A DNA stretch of 64,000 nucleotides, taken from NCBI RefSeq assembly GCF_003480915.1, contig NZ_QUKD01000001.1, positions 558,001-622,000 of the forward strand, read 5' to 3'. This document shows, one piece after another, positions 52,187-61,069 of the stretch. Every line of letters starts with the position of its first letter. Within the stretch, counting starts at the first letter, position 1. A model generated the notes under the pieces. It had not been told where the DNA came from and made no database searches. It saw only the letters and a list, made by a program, of their open reading frames with translations. The position numbers and the translations under genes were made by a program. The stretch comes from Parabacteroides sp. TM07-1AC (GTDB lineage: Bacteria; Bacteroidota; Bacteroidia; Bacteroidales; Tannerellaceae).

Positions 52187-53875
52187 ATGGCAGACGATAA
52201 GAAAATTATTTTCTCGATGGTTGGTGTGAATAAGACTTTCCCGCCCCAAAAACAAGTATTGAAAAATATTTATCTGTCTTTCTTCTATGGAGCCAAGATC
52301 GGTATTATCGGTTTGAACGGTTCCGGTAAGTCCACCTTACTGAAGATCATCGCAGGCATTGAAAAAGAATACCAGGGAGAAGTAGTATTTTCGCCCGGCT
52401 ATTCGGTAGGTTACCTGGAACAGGACCCGAAACTGGAAGCTGGCAAGACTGTGAAAGAAATCGTACAGGAAGGTGTACAGGATATTGTAGACACATTAAA
52501 AGAATACGAAGAAGTAAACGAAAAATTCGGTGATCCGGAAGTGCTGGAAGATCCCGACAAGATGGATGCACTGATCGCCCGTCAGGCAGAATTGCAGGAC
52601 AAGATCGACGCAACCGATGCCTGGAACCTCGATAGCCGCCTGGAACGTGCGATGGATGCACTGCGTTGTCCGCCCGAAGATCAGATAGTCGATACGCTGT
52701 CAGGAGGTGAACGCCGCCGTGTTGCCCTTTGCCGCCTGTTGCTTCAGCAGCCGGATGTGTTGCTGCTCGATGAGCCGACCAACCACCTGGATGCCGAGTC
52801 GATCGACTGGCTGGAACAACACCTGCAGCAATATGCCGGTACGGTGATCTGTATCACGCACGACCGTTACTTCCTCGACCATGTGGCAGGCTGGATTCTG
52901 GAACTCGACCGTGGCGAAGGTATTCCCTGGAAAGGTAATTACTCTTCCTGGCTGGATCAGAAGACGAAGAAGATGGCTATGGAAGAAAAGCAGGCCAGCA
53001 AACGCCGTAAAACCCTGGAACGCGAGCTGGAATGGATCAACATGGCCCCCAAAGCCCGTCAAGCCAAAGGTAAGGCTCGTCTGAACTCATACGAAGCGTT
53101 GCTGAACGAGGACCAGAAAGAACGTGAAGCCAAGCTGGAAATCTTTATCCCGAACGGTCCGCGTCTGGGAAATAAGGTGATCGAAGCACAGCATGTAGCG
53201 AAGGCTTTCGGTGAGAAGTTGCTGTTCGACGACCTCAACTTCATGCTTCCTCCGAACGGAATCGTCGGTGTGATCGGTCCGAACGGTGCCGGTAAGACAA
53301 CGCTGTTCAAGATGATTATGGGCATGGAAAGCATCGACAAAGGTACATTCGAAGTGGGCGAAACCGTGAAAGTTGGTTATGCCGACCAGACACATAAAGA
53401 TATCGATCCGAAAAAGACCGTTTTCCAGGTTGTTTCCGGAGGACAGGAATTTATCCGCGTAGGTGGAAAAGAGATCAACTCGCGTGCTTACCTGTCACGG
53501 TTCAACTTTGCAGGTGCCGACCAGGAAAAACTTTGCGGTGTCCTGTCAGGTGGAGAACGCAACCGCCTGCATCTCGCCATTACACTGAAGGCTGAAGCCA
53601 ACGTGCTGCTGCTGGACGAACCGACCAACGATATCGACGTGAACACACTGCGTGCACTGGAAGAAGGTTTGGAAAATTTTGCCGGATGTGCCGTTGTCGT
53701 TTCCCACGACCGTTGGTTCCTCGACCGTATCTGTACGCATATTCTGTCGTTCGAAGGCGATTCGAATGTGGTCTTCTATGAAGGAACATATTCCGAATAT
53801 GAAGAATACAAGCGCAAACAGGGCGGAGATACAGAGCCTAAGCGCGTACGTTACCGTAAACTTATTGTTGATTAA
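52187..53875 (+). CDS. ettA: energy-dependent translational throttle protein EttA
   Basis: ABC-F protein that binds the ribosomal E site and gates elongation according to the ADP/ATP ratio. Two ATP-binding cassettes: GLNGSGKSTLLK with LSGGERRRVALC and LLDEPTNHLD, then GPNGAGKTTLFK with LSGGERNRLHLA and LLDEPTNDID. Between them is the P-site tRNA interaction motif region (WLDQKTKKMAMEEKQASKRRKTLERELEWI). At 562 residues it is close to E. coli EttA (555). The start ATG 52187 gives the conserved MADDKKIIFSM. Antibiotic-resistance ABC-F types are less likely given the close EttA architecture. Confidence 0.94.
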   Translation: MADDKKIIFSMVGVNKTFPPQKQVLKNIYLSFFYGAKIGIIGLNGSGKSTLLKIIAGIEKEYQGEVVFSPGYSVGYLEQDPKLEAGKTVKEIVQEGVQDIVDTLKEYEEVNEKFGDPEVLEDPDKMDALIARQAELQDKIDATDAWNLDSRLERAMDALRCPPEDQIVDTLSGGERRRVALCRLLLQQPDVLLLDEPTNHLDAESIDWLEQHLQQYAGTVICITHDRYFLDHVAGWILELDRGEGIPWKGNYSSWLDQKTKKMAMEEKQASKRRKTLERELEWINMAPKARQAKGKARLNSYEALLNEDQKEREAKLEIFIPNGPRLGNKVIEAQHVAKAFGEKLLFDDLNFMLPPNGIVGVIGPNGAGKTTLFKMIMGMESIDKGTFEVGETVKVGYADQTHKDIDPKKTVFQVVSGGQEFIRVGGKEINSRAYLSRFNFAGADQEKLCGVLSGGERNRLHLAITLKAEANVLLLDEPTNDIDVNTLRALEEGLENFAGCAVVVSHDRWFLDRICTHILSFEGDSNVVFYEGTYSEYEEYKRKQGGDTEPKRVRYRKLIVD

Positions 53876-53899
53876 TTACTATATAATTCATTTAGAACC

Positions 53900-54553
53900 A
53901 TGAAAAAAAGAATGCTCTGCATGGCGGCTATCGCTGCTGCTTTCCTCTGTTTCGGAAGCGATGCAAACGCACAGAAAACAATCAAGTTGTTCAACGGGAA
54001 AGACCTTTCCAACTGGAACTTTGTCGTCGACAAAAATTCCGTTCCGGCCGAACAGGTTTATTCCGTAGGCGACGGTGTGATCAAGATCAAAGGACAGCCT
54101 TTCGGTTACATGTACACGAAAGAGAAATACGACAACTATAAGTTGCATGTGGAATGGCGTTGGCCGAATGGTGACCAGGGTGCGAACAGCGGTATTTTCC
54201 TGTTGATCGCCGACCCGAAGAATCCGTTCCCGAACGGTATCGAATGTCAGTTGCATGCAGGAGATGCCGGTGATTTTGTTTTGCTTGGAGGTTCCGACCT
54301 GCTGCAATTCCAGAACAAGCCGGGTCAGCCCCGTCCCGGTTTCCCGGTAGTGAAAAAGAACGCTCCCAGCAGCGAGAAGCCTGCCGGAGAGTGGAACGAA
54401 GCCAACATCTACGTGAAAGACGGTAAGATCAACGTCTACATCAACGGCGTTTATCAGAACACGGGATGGAACAAGCAGAAAGACGGTTACATCGGCTTGC
54501 AGAGCGAAGGGAAAGAAGTGGAGTTCCGTAATGTGACGCTCACTCCCTGGTAA
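53900..54553 (+). CDS. DUF1080 (3-keto-disaccharide hydrolase-like) secreted protein
   Basis: Exported protein of 217 residues. After the signal peptide (MLCMAAIAAAFLCFGSDANA) a single DUF1080 jelly-roll domain follows: TIKLFNGKDLSNWNFV, DYKL-type strand HVEWRWPNGDQGANSGIFL, GIECQLHAGDAGDF and WNEANIYVKDGKINVYING. Some members hydrolyse 3-keto-glycosides. It begins 24 nt after ettA and may be cotranscribed, though the functions are unrelated. It ends at a bidirectional terminator. Confidence 0.9.
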   Translation: MKKRMLCMAAIAAAFLCFGSDANAQKTIKLFNGKDLSNWNFVVDKNSVPAEQVYSVGDGVIKIKGQPFGYMYTKEKYDNYKLHVEWRWPNGDQGANSGIFLLIADPKNPFPNGIECQLHAGDAGDFVLLGGSDLLQFQNKPGQPRPGFPVVKKNAPSSEKPAGEWNEANIYVKDGKINVYINGVYQNTGWNKQKDGYIGLQSEGKEVEFRNVTLTPW

Positions 54554-54592
54554 GATTGCAATAAACACAGAATTTGCTAAATAGAAACAGAG

Positions 54593-54629
54593 GCGGTAGC
54601 TTGACAGAGTAAAATCTACAAGCTACCGC
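54593..54629. terminator. bidirectional terminator
   Basis: GCGGTAGCTTG (54593-54603) and CAAGCTACCGC (54619-54629) form a perfect 11-bp stem followed by TTTTATATT. It lies between the convergent DUF1080 and MG2-domain genes. Confidence 0.85.
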
Positions 54630-54636
54630 TTTTATA

Positions 54637-57069
54637 TTATTCTACTTCTATGCAACTTTTTGAAGTAAAAACAGTGCCATTTTCCGTAATTCCTTCGATG
54701 ATGACACTGTAGGTCGTAGCATTATCTGAAGAGTAAAAAGAGACTTTTGCTTTCCGGTCTTTCCCGAAAGAAACAGCAGGTTCCCAATGGAGCGTTGTAC
54801 GTAGATCAGGTTGCAGGGTCGTATCTGAGAGTAAATATTTAGGTGCATAAAACGCTTCCGGTTTTTGGTAACCGGATAACACACTATTAAATAATGATGT
54901 GTTGTCTTTTTTTATTTTCTCCCCATATTTGGTAGTAATAACCAAAGCTTTTCTAGGTATCATATCCAGATTCACCCCGCGAGTCTGTCCAAATGTTGAA
55001 TAGTCAGTTCCCACAATAAGCATCCTGGAGCCGGAAATCACACCTATAGATTTAATAGAAGAGGCTGGTATCATATTAATATCATAACCGTTAGCCATTA
55101 CCTGGTCATTAATAATGATCAAACAAGGAGGAGGCTCATGCGTTTCTCCCCGACTTAATTTCTCAAAATAAGACCTATACTGCATCATACCTGGCAAATC
55201 ATTCAGTAAATCATATGTGTAGACCGGATTTTTACGACTGATCTCTTCCTCTCCTATCTCATGTAGATTCAAACGCTCAAAGAATGATTTCTTAGCCAAA
55301 ACAGATTCACGCTTCTTTCCGGGAATATCGACATTCGGTAACTCGATCGTTCTTATACTATGATCTTTCAGATATTTCTCCGTCGCCTTCGTTTGATAGG
55401 CTATCGCCTTTCTTTTTTTATCGGCCTCTTCAGGAGGAAATCGGTGAAACTGCTTCACAACAGGAAAAGTATCTTCATTTATTGTTAAAACAATATTCTC
55501 CGAATTTCCTTTTTTTGTCATAGCCTGGATCACACAAAGGGTACTATCGGGAAACTCAAATCCGCTAAAGTTAAAATGCCCCTCTTTATCTGAAACGACA
55601 ATGTCCGAATAATGATTTTCTGGCATATAAAGAATGACACTAGCCTCATCAGTCGCCTCTTTTTTAAAATATCCATCTTTTACCTGTCCTGTCAAATGCT
55701 GAGAAGTTTCATACGGCAACACAGGAGTGATATATTCTTCTTTCATCAGAGAAACGATATTATAACGCCGCCACCCCTGTGTAAGCATAAGTACATCGGC
55801 GGCATTTATAGCTAGACGGTTATCTGACTGCAGGTAATAAGATGGATTCTCAATATATCCTTTCAACTCGGATGTCAATAACAAGTCCGACAAAATGGAA
55901 GAGGTTGTATCGGGCGACAAGTCTCTGTCATCGGTAACTGCCACTGAAAAAGAGCCCTTCTCTTCTACTCCTCTTGCATCATCCAGACAAATATCCAAAA
56001 CAATCTTTTCCCGTTTTCCATACGCAGGTTTATCTACAGAAACAGAGACAGTTGCCTGATCTTTATTCAAGCAAAAGATCAAGCGTTCACTTAGTACATT
56101 CCCTGCAGGATCGAGTAATGTAATCTGTGAAACTCCGGACGGAAAGCTCTCTGAATTCAGTATCAAATAATCCTGCTCTGCTTTCCAACGTCCCCAATAC
56201 TGCATATATCCACGTGTATGGATCAGGACGAACAAAGAATCTTTCGGATAACTTAAAGCTTCGGATTCAGAGACTGAAATAACGACCTTACCCCGGCTTC
56301 GTTCCACTTTCAATGCGACTGTATTTTCAGCTTCGGGCAACTTGAATCGTTTCTTGTCTCCAAATTCATTGATACATTCCGCATAATACTGCTTACCGGG
56401 TAATGCTTTCAACATAAAATATCCCATCCCCAGATGTGTAGAGGTAAATGAAGTCAACGTATCTTGTTTCTCGTCCAAAATATATCCGCTTATGTTGCGG
56501 TGTAAACCATCTTTTCCAATAGCTTTAAAAGCTATTTTATGAACTATCTCCTGCGGCAATCGTCCCCCTTCGGGAAAAAACTGAATGTCGTAGTCGAATG
56601 CCGTTCCAGCGTATTTCTTCTCTATCTTTTGCTTTATATGTGACAGGATATAAATATTTTTCTGAAAAAAATAATCTTCTTTATTTCTCATATAAGCTGT
56701 ATAGGCCCGAATATTATATTCACCAGACTGCGTATGTTCTGGTATCTGTAAATAACCATAATAATGATCCAAAGAGTCTGGACGGATCATCACACGATTA
56801 ACGATAGAGTCATTATCGGCAATCAACTCCGCATAAACATAACGGCTGTTTGCTACAGGATGATGACTTGCTGCATCGACCAGATAAGCACGAAACCATA
56901 TTTTCTCACCGGACAAATACATAGGCTTATCCAAATGCAGATGTAACTTTTCCTGGGGATACAATTCCCGCTGAATCTGAAGTTTACGCTCCACACCGCT
57001 TGTCGGTAATTGAGAAAAAGCAGGCAAACAAGAAAAAAACAGAATGATTAAAAGAAATGATTTCTTCAT
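54637..57069 (-). CDS. exported MG2/TonB-plug-domain protein
   Basis: Exported protein of 810 residues from ATG 57069, where a signal peptide starts (MKKSFLLIILFFSCLPAFS); an upstream in-frame Met adds 23 residues without one. Residues about 25-150 look like a macroglobulin MG2 domain (LHLHLDKPMYLSGEKIWFRAYLVDA). Further beta domains follow, with a carboxypeptidase-regulatory-like region (HLTGQVKDG) near 450. A TonB-plug-like segment (DLLNDLPGMMQY, CLIIINDQ) lies around 620-720, without a beta barrel. Such proteins are a Bacteroidetes family of unknown role, perhaps partners of outer-membrane receptors. Confidence 0.75.
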   Translation of the reverse strand: MKKSFLLIILFFSCLPAFSQLPTSGVERKLQIQRELYPQEKLHLHLDKPMYLSGEKIWFRAYLVDAASHHPVANSRYVYAELIADNDSIVNRVMIRPDSLDHYYGYLQIPEHTQSGEYNIRAYTAYMRNKEDYFFQKNIYILSHIKQKIEKKYAGTAFDYDIQFFPEGGRLPQEIVHKIAFKAIGKDGLHRNISGYILDEKQDTLTSFTSTHLGMGYFMLKALPGKQYYAECINEFGDKKRFKLPEAENTVALKVERSRGKVVISVSESEALSYPKDSLFVLIHTRGYMQYWGRWKAEQDYLILNSESFPSGVSQITLLDPAGNVLSERLIFCLNKDQATVSVSVDKPAYGKREKIVLDICLDDARGVEEKGSFSVAVTDDRDLSPDTTSSILSDLLLTSELKGYIENPSYYLQSDNRLAINAADVLMLTQGWRRYNIVSLMKEEYITPVLPYETSQHLTGQVKDGYFKKEATDEASVILYMPENHYSDIVVSDKEGHFNFSGFEFPDSTLCVIQAMTKKGNSENIVLTINEDTFPVVKQFHRFPPEEADKKRKAIAYQTKATEKYLKDHSIRTIELPNVDIPGKKRESVLAKKSFFERLNLHEIGEEEISRKNPVYTYDLLNDLPGMMQYRSYFEKLSRGETHEPPPCLIIINDQVMANGYDINMIPASSIKSIGVISGSRMLIVGTDYSTFGQTRGVNLDMIPRKALVITTKYGEKIKKDNTSLFNSVLSGYQKPEAFYAPKYLLSDTTLQPDLRTTLHWEPAVSFGKDRKAKVSFYSSDNATTYSVIIEGITENGTVFTSKSCIEVE

Positions 57070-57174
57070 AAGCCACTGATATTTAGTACATCTACAAATA
57101 TAAGATAAAAATATCACGTAACAAATCGGTTTCTTCATTGTTGTATCTAAGTCAACAATAAAACGAACGCCAAC

Positions 57175-58623
57175 ATGAGACTGTACAGATCATTATATCT
57201 TCTTCTGCTACTATTGGTTATGCATATAACGGGGCAGGCGCAATTGCAAAAGGTTATCAAGGATATTTTTTCAGCTGACGAAATAACAACGGAGCATACC
57301 GACTCCGACTCTATCGATTCGTCCGGGTTACAAAAATACGATGAGACTTTCAAGCTGAAAAGTGGACAGATACAGAAACTCGACTCGCTACGGAAAGAGT
57401 CGGTCGCCAAAGAGAAAGAGATGAAATATCACGACAGCTGGTGGCAGACGGGGAAACATATCCTTTATTTCGTATTGGTATTGCTGGGGCAATTCCTGCT
57501 GTTCCGCCTATCTTCCTGGCTTTACAAGAAAGTGAAAAACCGTATCCAGCAGTTGAAAGATACCAAGCTAAAACCAATCTCCATACAGAATTATGAGATA
57601 CTGGATACGCAGAAACAGGTCTCCCTGTTGATCTTCCTGGCGAATATCCTCCGCTATCTCCTATTGTTCATCCTACTGGTTTTAACGATACCGATCCTTT
57701 TCTCTATCTTCCCGCAGACAAAGGAACTGGCGTATAAGATCGCCTATTATATCTGGAATCCCGTAAAGGATATCCTGGAAGGCATCCTCGGCTATATCCC
57801 TAATCTTTTCACGATCATCGTGATCTGCCTGGTTATAAAATACGTCATTAAGGGCATCCGGTATCTTGCCACGGAGATAGATGCGGGTAGGTTGAAGATT
57901 AACGGTTTTTATTCGGACTGGGCGATGCCGACCTATCATATTATCCGGTTCCTGCTGTATGCTTTTATGATTGCGATGATCTATCCTTATCTGCCGGGAG
58001 CCAATTCGGGAGTCTTTCAGGGAGTATCTGTTTTTGTCGGGTTGATCGTCTCGCTCGGCTCCAGCACGGTGATCGGGAATATTATTGCCGGGTTCGTGAT
58101 TACTTATATGCGTGCCTTCAAACAGGGCGACCGGATCAAACTGAACGATACGGTAGGCAATGTGATCGAAAAGACCGCTTTCGTCACCCGTCTGCGCACC
58201 ATCAAGAATGAGATCGTGACGATACCGAACTCCTTCATCATGTCATCACAAACAGTCAACTATACATCGTCGGCACGTACCTACGGGCTGATCATCCACT
58301 CGGAAGTAACGATCGGCTACGATGCCCCCTGGCGCAAGGTGCATCAACTTCTGATAGATGCCGCCAAAGCAACACCCGGAGTGATACCTGAACCGGCTCC
58401 CTTCGTTCTCGAAACGGCCCTGAGCGACTTCTACCCTGTCTACCAGATCAACGCTTATATCCAGGAGGCGAACAATATGACAACCATCTATTCCGCCCTT
58501 CACCAGAATATCCAGGACTATTTCGATAAGGCTGGCGTAGAGATCATGTCGCCCCATTACACGGCGTTCCGGAATGGCAATGCTTCTACGATCCCCAAGG
58601 AAGAAGAGACGAAAACGAATTAA
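57175..58623 (+). CDS. mechanosensitive ion channel, MscS family
   Basis: Membrane channel that opens under tension to release solutes in osmotic downshock. A signal-like N-terminus (LYLLLLLLVMHITGQAQ) and a periplasmic coiled stretch precede about four transmembrane helices (about 100-300). The MscS pore helix follows, GVSVFVGLIVSLGSSTVIGNIIAGFVI, then the beta domain FKQGDRIKLNDTVGNVIEKTAFVTRLRTIKNEIVTIPNS. At 482 residues it is larger than E. coli MscS (286), between that and MscK-type proteins. It is convergent with the next gene, overlapping it by 4 nt. Confidence 0.92.
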   Translation: MRLYRSLYLLLLLLVMHITGQAQLQKVIKDIFSADEITTEHTDSDSIDSSGLQKYDETFKLKSGQIQKLDSLRKESVAKEKEMKYHDSWWQTGKHILYFVLVLLGQFLLFRLSSWLYKKVKNRIQQLKDTKLKPISIQNYEILDTQKQVSLLIFLANILRYLLLFILLVLTIPILFSIFPQTKELAYKIAYYIWNPVKDILEGILGYIPNLFTIIVICLVIKYVIKGIRYLATEIDAGRLKINGFYSDWAMPTYHIIRFLLYAFMIAMIYPYLPGANSGVFQGVSVFVGLIVSLGSSTVIGNIIAGFVITYMRAFKQGDRIKLNDTVGNVIEKTAFVTRLRTIKNEIVTIPNSFIMSSQTVNYTSSARTYGLIIHSEVTIGYDAPWRKVHQLLIDAAKATPGVIPEPAPFVLETALSDFYPVYQINAYIQEANNMTTIYSALHQNIQDYFDKAGVEIMSPHYTAFRNGNASTIPKEEETKTN

Positions 58624-58961
58624 GCAGGCTTACTGCCTATCTGTGCCCTTTTCCATTTGACGAAGCCGTCGATGGGTTTGTCGAGTTGGAAAAGGAGGCG
58701 GTCGTCGGCAACGGTTATCAAGACGGCGGAGGGAATCAGAGGGAGACGCATGTGGTCTACGTTGAAAGAGGCTTTCATGATGATCTCACAACCGTCATAG
58801 ACAACCTCTTTGGCGAGGGTCACCGGAAAATCCTTTGCTACCAGATAGTATGCCGAACGCTCATAAGCGCACCAACAATCGTCTTCCAGATAAAGGTAGA
58901 CGTATTTGTCGTTATCTACTTCGTTAAAATAAATCAAGTCTATGTCTGTTACCTGTGTCAT
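58620..58961 (-). CDS. conserved hypothetical protein
   Basis: Soluble protein of 113 residues, acidic in its first half (DIDLIYFNEVDNDKYVYLYLEDDCWCAYERSAYYL; core YLYLEDDCWCAYERSAYYL) and rich in aromatic and beta-forming residues. No signal peptide, membrane segment or known motif. It overlaps the MscS stop codon tail to tail. No function can be proposed. Confidence 0.65.
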   Translation of the reverse strand: MTQVTDIDLIYFNEVDNDKYVYLYLEDDCWCAYERSAYYLVAKDFPVTLAKEVVYDGCEIIMKASFNVDHMRLPLIPSAVLITVADDRLLFQLDKPIDGFVKWKRAQIGSKPA

Positions 58962-59155
58962 AAGTTGGTTGTTTTTCGAGAGATTGTTTGTAAAATTCGT
59001 ACTATGTTCGTTTTTAGTAGAAAAACAGTACCACTTACCCTAATTTTATCGCTTTTATCCGGTAATCGTTTTCCTGTTGCAAGAGCCACTGTATTCGTTA
59101 GGCTACGCAGAGGCTTGGTTTGGACGATTGCCAGGGGATAAAAGTGCTAGAATCA
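58962..59155. other. intergenic stretch left of the MITE-like element
   Basis: Leader of the 58620-58961 gene plus unassigned DNA. A small imperfect repeat pair, GTACTATGTTCG and GAAAAACAGTAC, is present around 59000-59030. Nothing else could be supported. Confidence 0.5.
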
Positions 59156-59460
59156 TAGTTCACGTAGGACTATGTCACAATAAGAGAACAGACTTTTTAT
59201 AGATGATAAACAAGAGATTTTGTCGCATGCAGACTCACTTTTCACCAAAATGAGGCAAAGTGTACATGAAAGCAGAACGGCTCCGAGAAAATTTCCGGAT
59301 ACCGAATGTGTACCGTCCTCTGTGAGACAGGCGAAAAAAAGGTACAATCAGCGCCAGAAGCTATTTCAGGCAGGTCTTTACAAAATAAAGCCTAAAGATC
59401 AATTCTTTTAAAATAAATATATATCTTTGAGCACAGAAAAACTTAGTCCTACGTGAACTA
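59156..59460. mobile_element. MITE-like 305-bp sequence with 17-bp terminal inverted repeats
   Basis: Perfect 17-bp inverted repeats TAGTTCACGTAGGACTA (59156-59172) and TAGTCCTACGTGAACTA (59444-59460) bound 271 bp. No transposase gene fits inside. A 63-codon plus-strand frame (59220-59411) with a basic end (RQAKKRYNQRQKLFQ) is present but unsupported. The right repeat ends exactly on the stop codon of the FAD dehydrogenase gene. No clear target duplication was seen, though the repeats begin and end in TA. Confidence 0.55.
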
Positions 59461-61038
59461 CGTCCCCATTGCTGCCACTCCTTCTGCACAGCGTTCCCCA
59501 TCGATCGCTGCGGAGACAATCCCTCCTGCATAACCAGCTCCTTCCCCGCAAGGGAAAAGTCCTTTTAGGGTAATATGCTGATACGTATCGCGATCACGAA
59601 GAATGCGAACAGGGGAAGACGTACGTGTTTCCACTCCTATCATCAGTGCTTCGTTGGTCAGGAAGCCTTTCGATGTTTTCCCGAAATAACGGAAACCATC
59701 CCGCAAACGGCTGGTTACAAATTCGGGCATCCAAAAATGAAGCGGTGAAGCCAGTAAACCGGGTGTATAAGATGATACAGGCAAGTCGAAGGAGTTTTTC
59801 TTATTGACGAAATCATTCATACGCTGTGCCGGAGCTGTCTGTTTCATGCCGCCGTTCAACCAGCAGACTTCCTCCAAACGCTCCTGAAAAGCCATCAGGG
59901 CTAATGGAGAATCGGCAGGAACTGTCATTTCTTCCTGTTTCATCAGTTCGAAATAGTCTTCCGGACGGATCTCCACCACCATGCCGGAATTGGACCAGCG
60001 GGAACCGCGATTAGACGGAGACATTCCATTGACAACAACCTGTTTAGGACCACTCGCCGCCGGCACTACGAATCCTCCCGGACACATGCAAAAAGAATAG
60101 ACTCCCCGACCATTTGCCTGGGTTACAAAACTATACTCGGCTGCCGGAAGATACTTGCCTCTTCCCTCCCGCCGATGATACTGAATCTGGTCGATTAGTT
60201 CCTGCGGATGTTCCAGACGGACACCGACAGCGATACCTTTTGCTTCGATAGGAATCTGTTTCTCATAAAGATACCGGTAGACATCACGGGCAGAATGGCC
60301 TGTTGCCAAGATAACCGGACCATAAAAACTTTTACCTGTATGGGTTTCCACTCCGATCACTTCGTCTTTTTCGATGATCAAAGCATCCATACGGGTTTCA
60401 AAATGAACCTCTCCTCCACAGCGGATGATCTGCTCGCGGATATTCTCTATCACGCGGGGCAGTTTGTCCGTTCCGATATGCGGATGAGCATCGGCGAGAA
60501 TGGAGGTACTCGCTCCATGCTGGCAGAAAACATTCAATATCTTATCTACCGATCCGCGTTTCTTGCTGCGGGTATATAGTTTTCCATCGGAATAAGCTCC
60601 CGCCCCACCTTCTCCGAAACTGTAATTCGATTCACTGTTTACCGTATGTTCACGGCTGATCAGAGCTATATCTTTCTTACGCTCACGTACATTCTTTCCT
60701 CTTTCAATGATGACCGGACGCAAACCCAATTCAATCAGGCGAAGGGCTGCGAACAAGCCTCCCGGACCGGCACCGACTACCACGACCTGTTTTCCAGCCG
60801 ATACATCTTTATATTCTATAGACTGAAACTCCGGTTCTTCCGGTTGCTCGTTAATAAAAGCACGTAGTTTGACATTTACATAGATCGTACGCTGGCGGGC
60901 ATCAATAGAGCGTTTCAGAACCCTGACAGCCTGTATCTCTTTCGGAGCAGCACCTGTCTCCCGGGCTACCACCTGTTTCAACGACTGCTCGTTTGCTGCC
61001 TCTTCCGGCAAAATGCGGAGTTGTAATTCTTGTATCAT
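59458..61038 (-). CDS. uncharacterized FAD-dependent dehydrogenase (COG2509 type)
   Basis: Flavoprotein of 526 residues. A small N-terminal domain (RILPEEAANEQSLKQVVARETG) precedes the FAD site QVVVVGAGPGGLFAALRLIELGLRPVIIERG, GEGGAGAYSDGKLYTRSKKRG and a C-terminal GLFPCGEGAGYAGGIVSAAIDG. This is the architecture of the COG2509 family, found across bacteria without an assigned reaction. The TAG stop at 59458-59460 is part of the right inverted repeat of the neighbouring element. The C-terminus EGVAAMGT may therefore have been altered by the insertion. It is 31 nt after radA on the same strand. Confidence 0.88.
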   Translation of the reverse strand: MIQELQLRILPEEAANEQSLKQVVARETGAAPKEIQAVRVLKRSIDARQRTIYVNVKLRAFINEQPEEPEFQSIEYKDVSAGKQVVVVGAGPGGLFAALRLIELGLRPVIIERGKNVRERKKDIALISREHTVNSESNYSFGEGGAGAYSDGKLYTRSKKRGSVDKILNVFCQHGASTSILADAHPHIGTDKLPRVIENIREQIIRCGGEVHFETRMDALIIEKDEVIGVETHTGKSFYGPVILATGHSARDVYRYLYEKQIPIEAKGIAVGVRLEHPQELIDQIQYHRREGRGKYLPAAEYSFVTQANGRGVYSFCMCPGGFVVPAASGPKQVVVNGMSPSNRGSRWSNSGMVVEIRPEDYFELMKQEEMTVPADSPLALMAFQERLEEVCWLNGGMKQTAPAQRMNDFVNKKNSFDLPVSSYTPGLLASPLHFWMPEFVTSRLRDGFRYFGKTSKGFLTNEALMIGVETRTSSPVRILRDRDTYQHITLKGLFPCGEGAGYAGGIVSAAIDGERCAEGVAAMGT

Positions 61039-61069
61039 TATTTATTTCTTTGCTGATAAAAATGGGTAT

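Noticed and set aside
59220..59411. 63-codon frame inside the MITE-like element
   Set aside because: Basic C-terminal part looks protein-like, but there is no family match, ribosome-binding site or conservation evidence.
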